From the NCBI GenBank assembly GCA_023254755.1, contig JALRKU010000052.1, positions 1-7,057 of the forward strand: a DNA stretch of 7,057 nucleotides, given 5' to 3'. Numbering within the stretch: position 1 is the stretch's first letter; each line of letters begins with the position of its first letter. This stretch comes from Aeromicrobium sp. (GTDB taxonomy: Bacteria > Actinomycetota > Actinomycetes > Propionibacteriales > Nocardioidaceae). The notes below the pieces were generated by a model that had not been told where the DNA came from, did no database searches, and was given only the letters and a program-made list of their open reading frames with translations. Positions 6,947 to 7,057 of this stretch are shown one piece after another. A program made the translations under genes and the position numbers.

Positions 6947-6991
6947 AACCTGGGGTTCACGACAACAAGCTTGTTGTCGTCAACCCCGGTT
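6947..6991. terminator. Long palindromic hairpin between convergent genes, probable bidirectional terminator
   Basis: The core 6959-6980 is a 22-bp perfect palindrome (arms ACGACAACAAG and CTTGTTGTCGT) centred on a HindIII-like AAGCTT. Outside a single C/C mismatch (6958/6981) the stem continues with GGGGTT (6952-6957) against AACCCC (6982-6987). Then AACC (6947-6950) pairs with GGTT (6988-6991) around one bulged T. It lies 7 bp after the ligase stop and 38 bp before the stop of the minus-strand gene at the right edge. No clear U-run follows on either side. A protein-binding operator is the alternative reading. Confidence 0.7.
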
Positions 6992-7029
6992 TCCCACGGC
7001 AGCGTGTGAAACTTGGGACCCCTGGGACG

Positions 7030-7057
7030 TCAGCGGACGAGCAGCTCGGCGATCTGG
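7030..7057 (-). CDS. C-terminal end of an unidentified convergent gene
   Basis: Reading leftwards from the window edge on the minus strand, an open frame encodes QIAELLVR and stops with TGA at 7032-7030. The peptide looks like a typical amphipathic C-terminal helix, as in acyl-CoA dehydrogenases and many other enzymes, but eight residues cannot identify a family. The convergent layout, with the palindromic hairpin between it and the ligase gene, supports a gene ending here. A chance open frame is possible. Confidence 0.4.

Overview
The window is high-GC, has few non-coding gaps, and uses GC-ending codons throughout, as expected of an actinobacterial chromosome. The combination of genes would fit a Nocardioidaceae-type genome (Nocardioides or Aeromicrobium-like), but that placement is an inference from style and gene families and was not tested. 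Nothing looks mobile or of foreign composition: there is no transposase, integrase, CRISPR array or phage gene.

Layout from left to right. (1) Positions 1-60 are the 3' part of a proline tRNA (anticodon CGG) with an encoded CCA, followed at once by a 15-bp hairpin that can terminate transcription from both sides. (2) A short-chain dehydrogenase/reductase (SDR) gene on the minus strand (149-889) is divergent from a plus-strand AraC-family regulator (1015-1947). They share a 125-bp control region with an AT-rich patch and a widely spaced inverted repeat. This is the classic arrangement of a regulator and its oxidoreductase target. (3) A minus-strand gene (1961-3151) encodes a membrane-anchored DUF4185-like beta-propeller protein, probably a surface glycan-acting enzyme. 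Its start lies only 13 bp from that of a divergent plus-strand gene (3165-4115). That gene encodes a six-TM protein shaped like an ABC-2/YhgE-type permease, with a possible leaderless start. (4) A 4-TM protein of unknown function with a long basic disordered N-terminus (4184-4984) overlaps by ATGA with acetoacetate-CoA ligase (4981-6939), so the two are probably co-translated. (5) A long palindromic hairpin (6947-6991) separates the ligase from a convergent minus-strand gene, of which only the last eight codons and the stop fall in the window.

The best understood protein is the acetoacetate-CoA ligase, which activates free acetoacetate for ketone-body use or for polyhydroxyalkanoate and lipid metabolism. 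The SDR reaction is unknown. I see no convincing new multi-gene system. The points most worth a second look are the coupled 4-TM/ligase pair, the DUF4185 protein beside an ABC-2-like protein that has no ATPase, the very tight divergent starts at 3151/3165, and the exact palindrome after the ligase.
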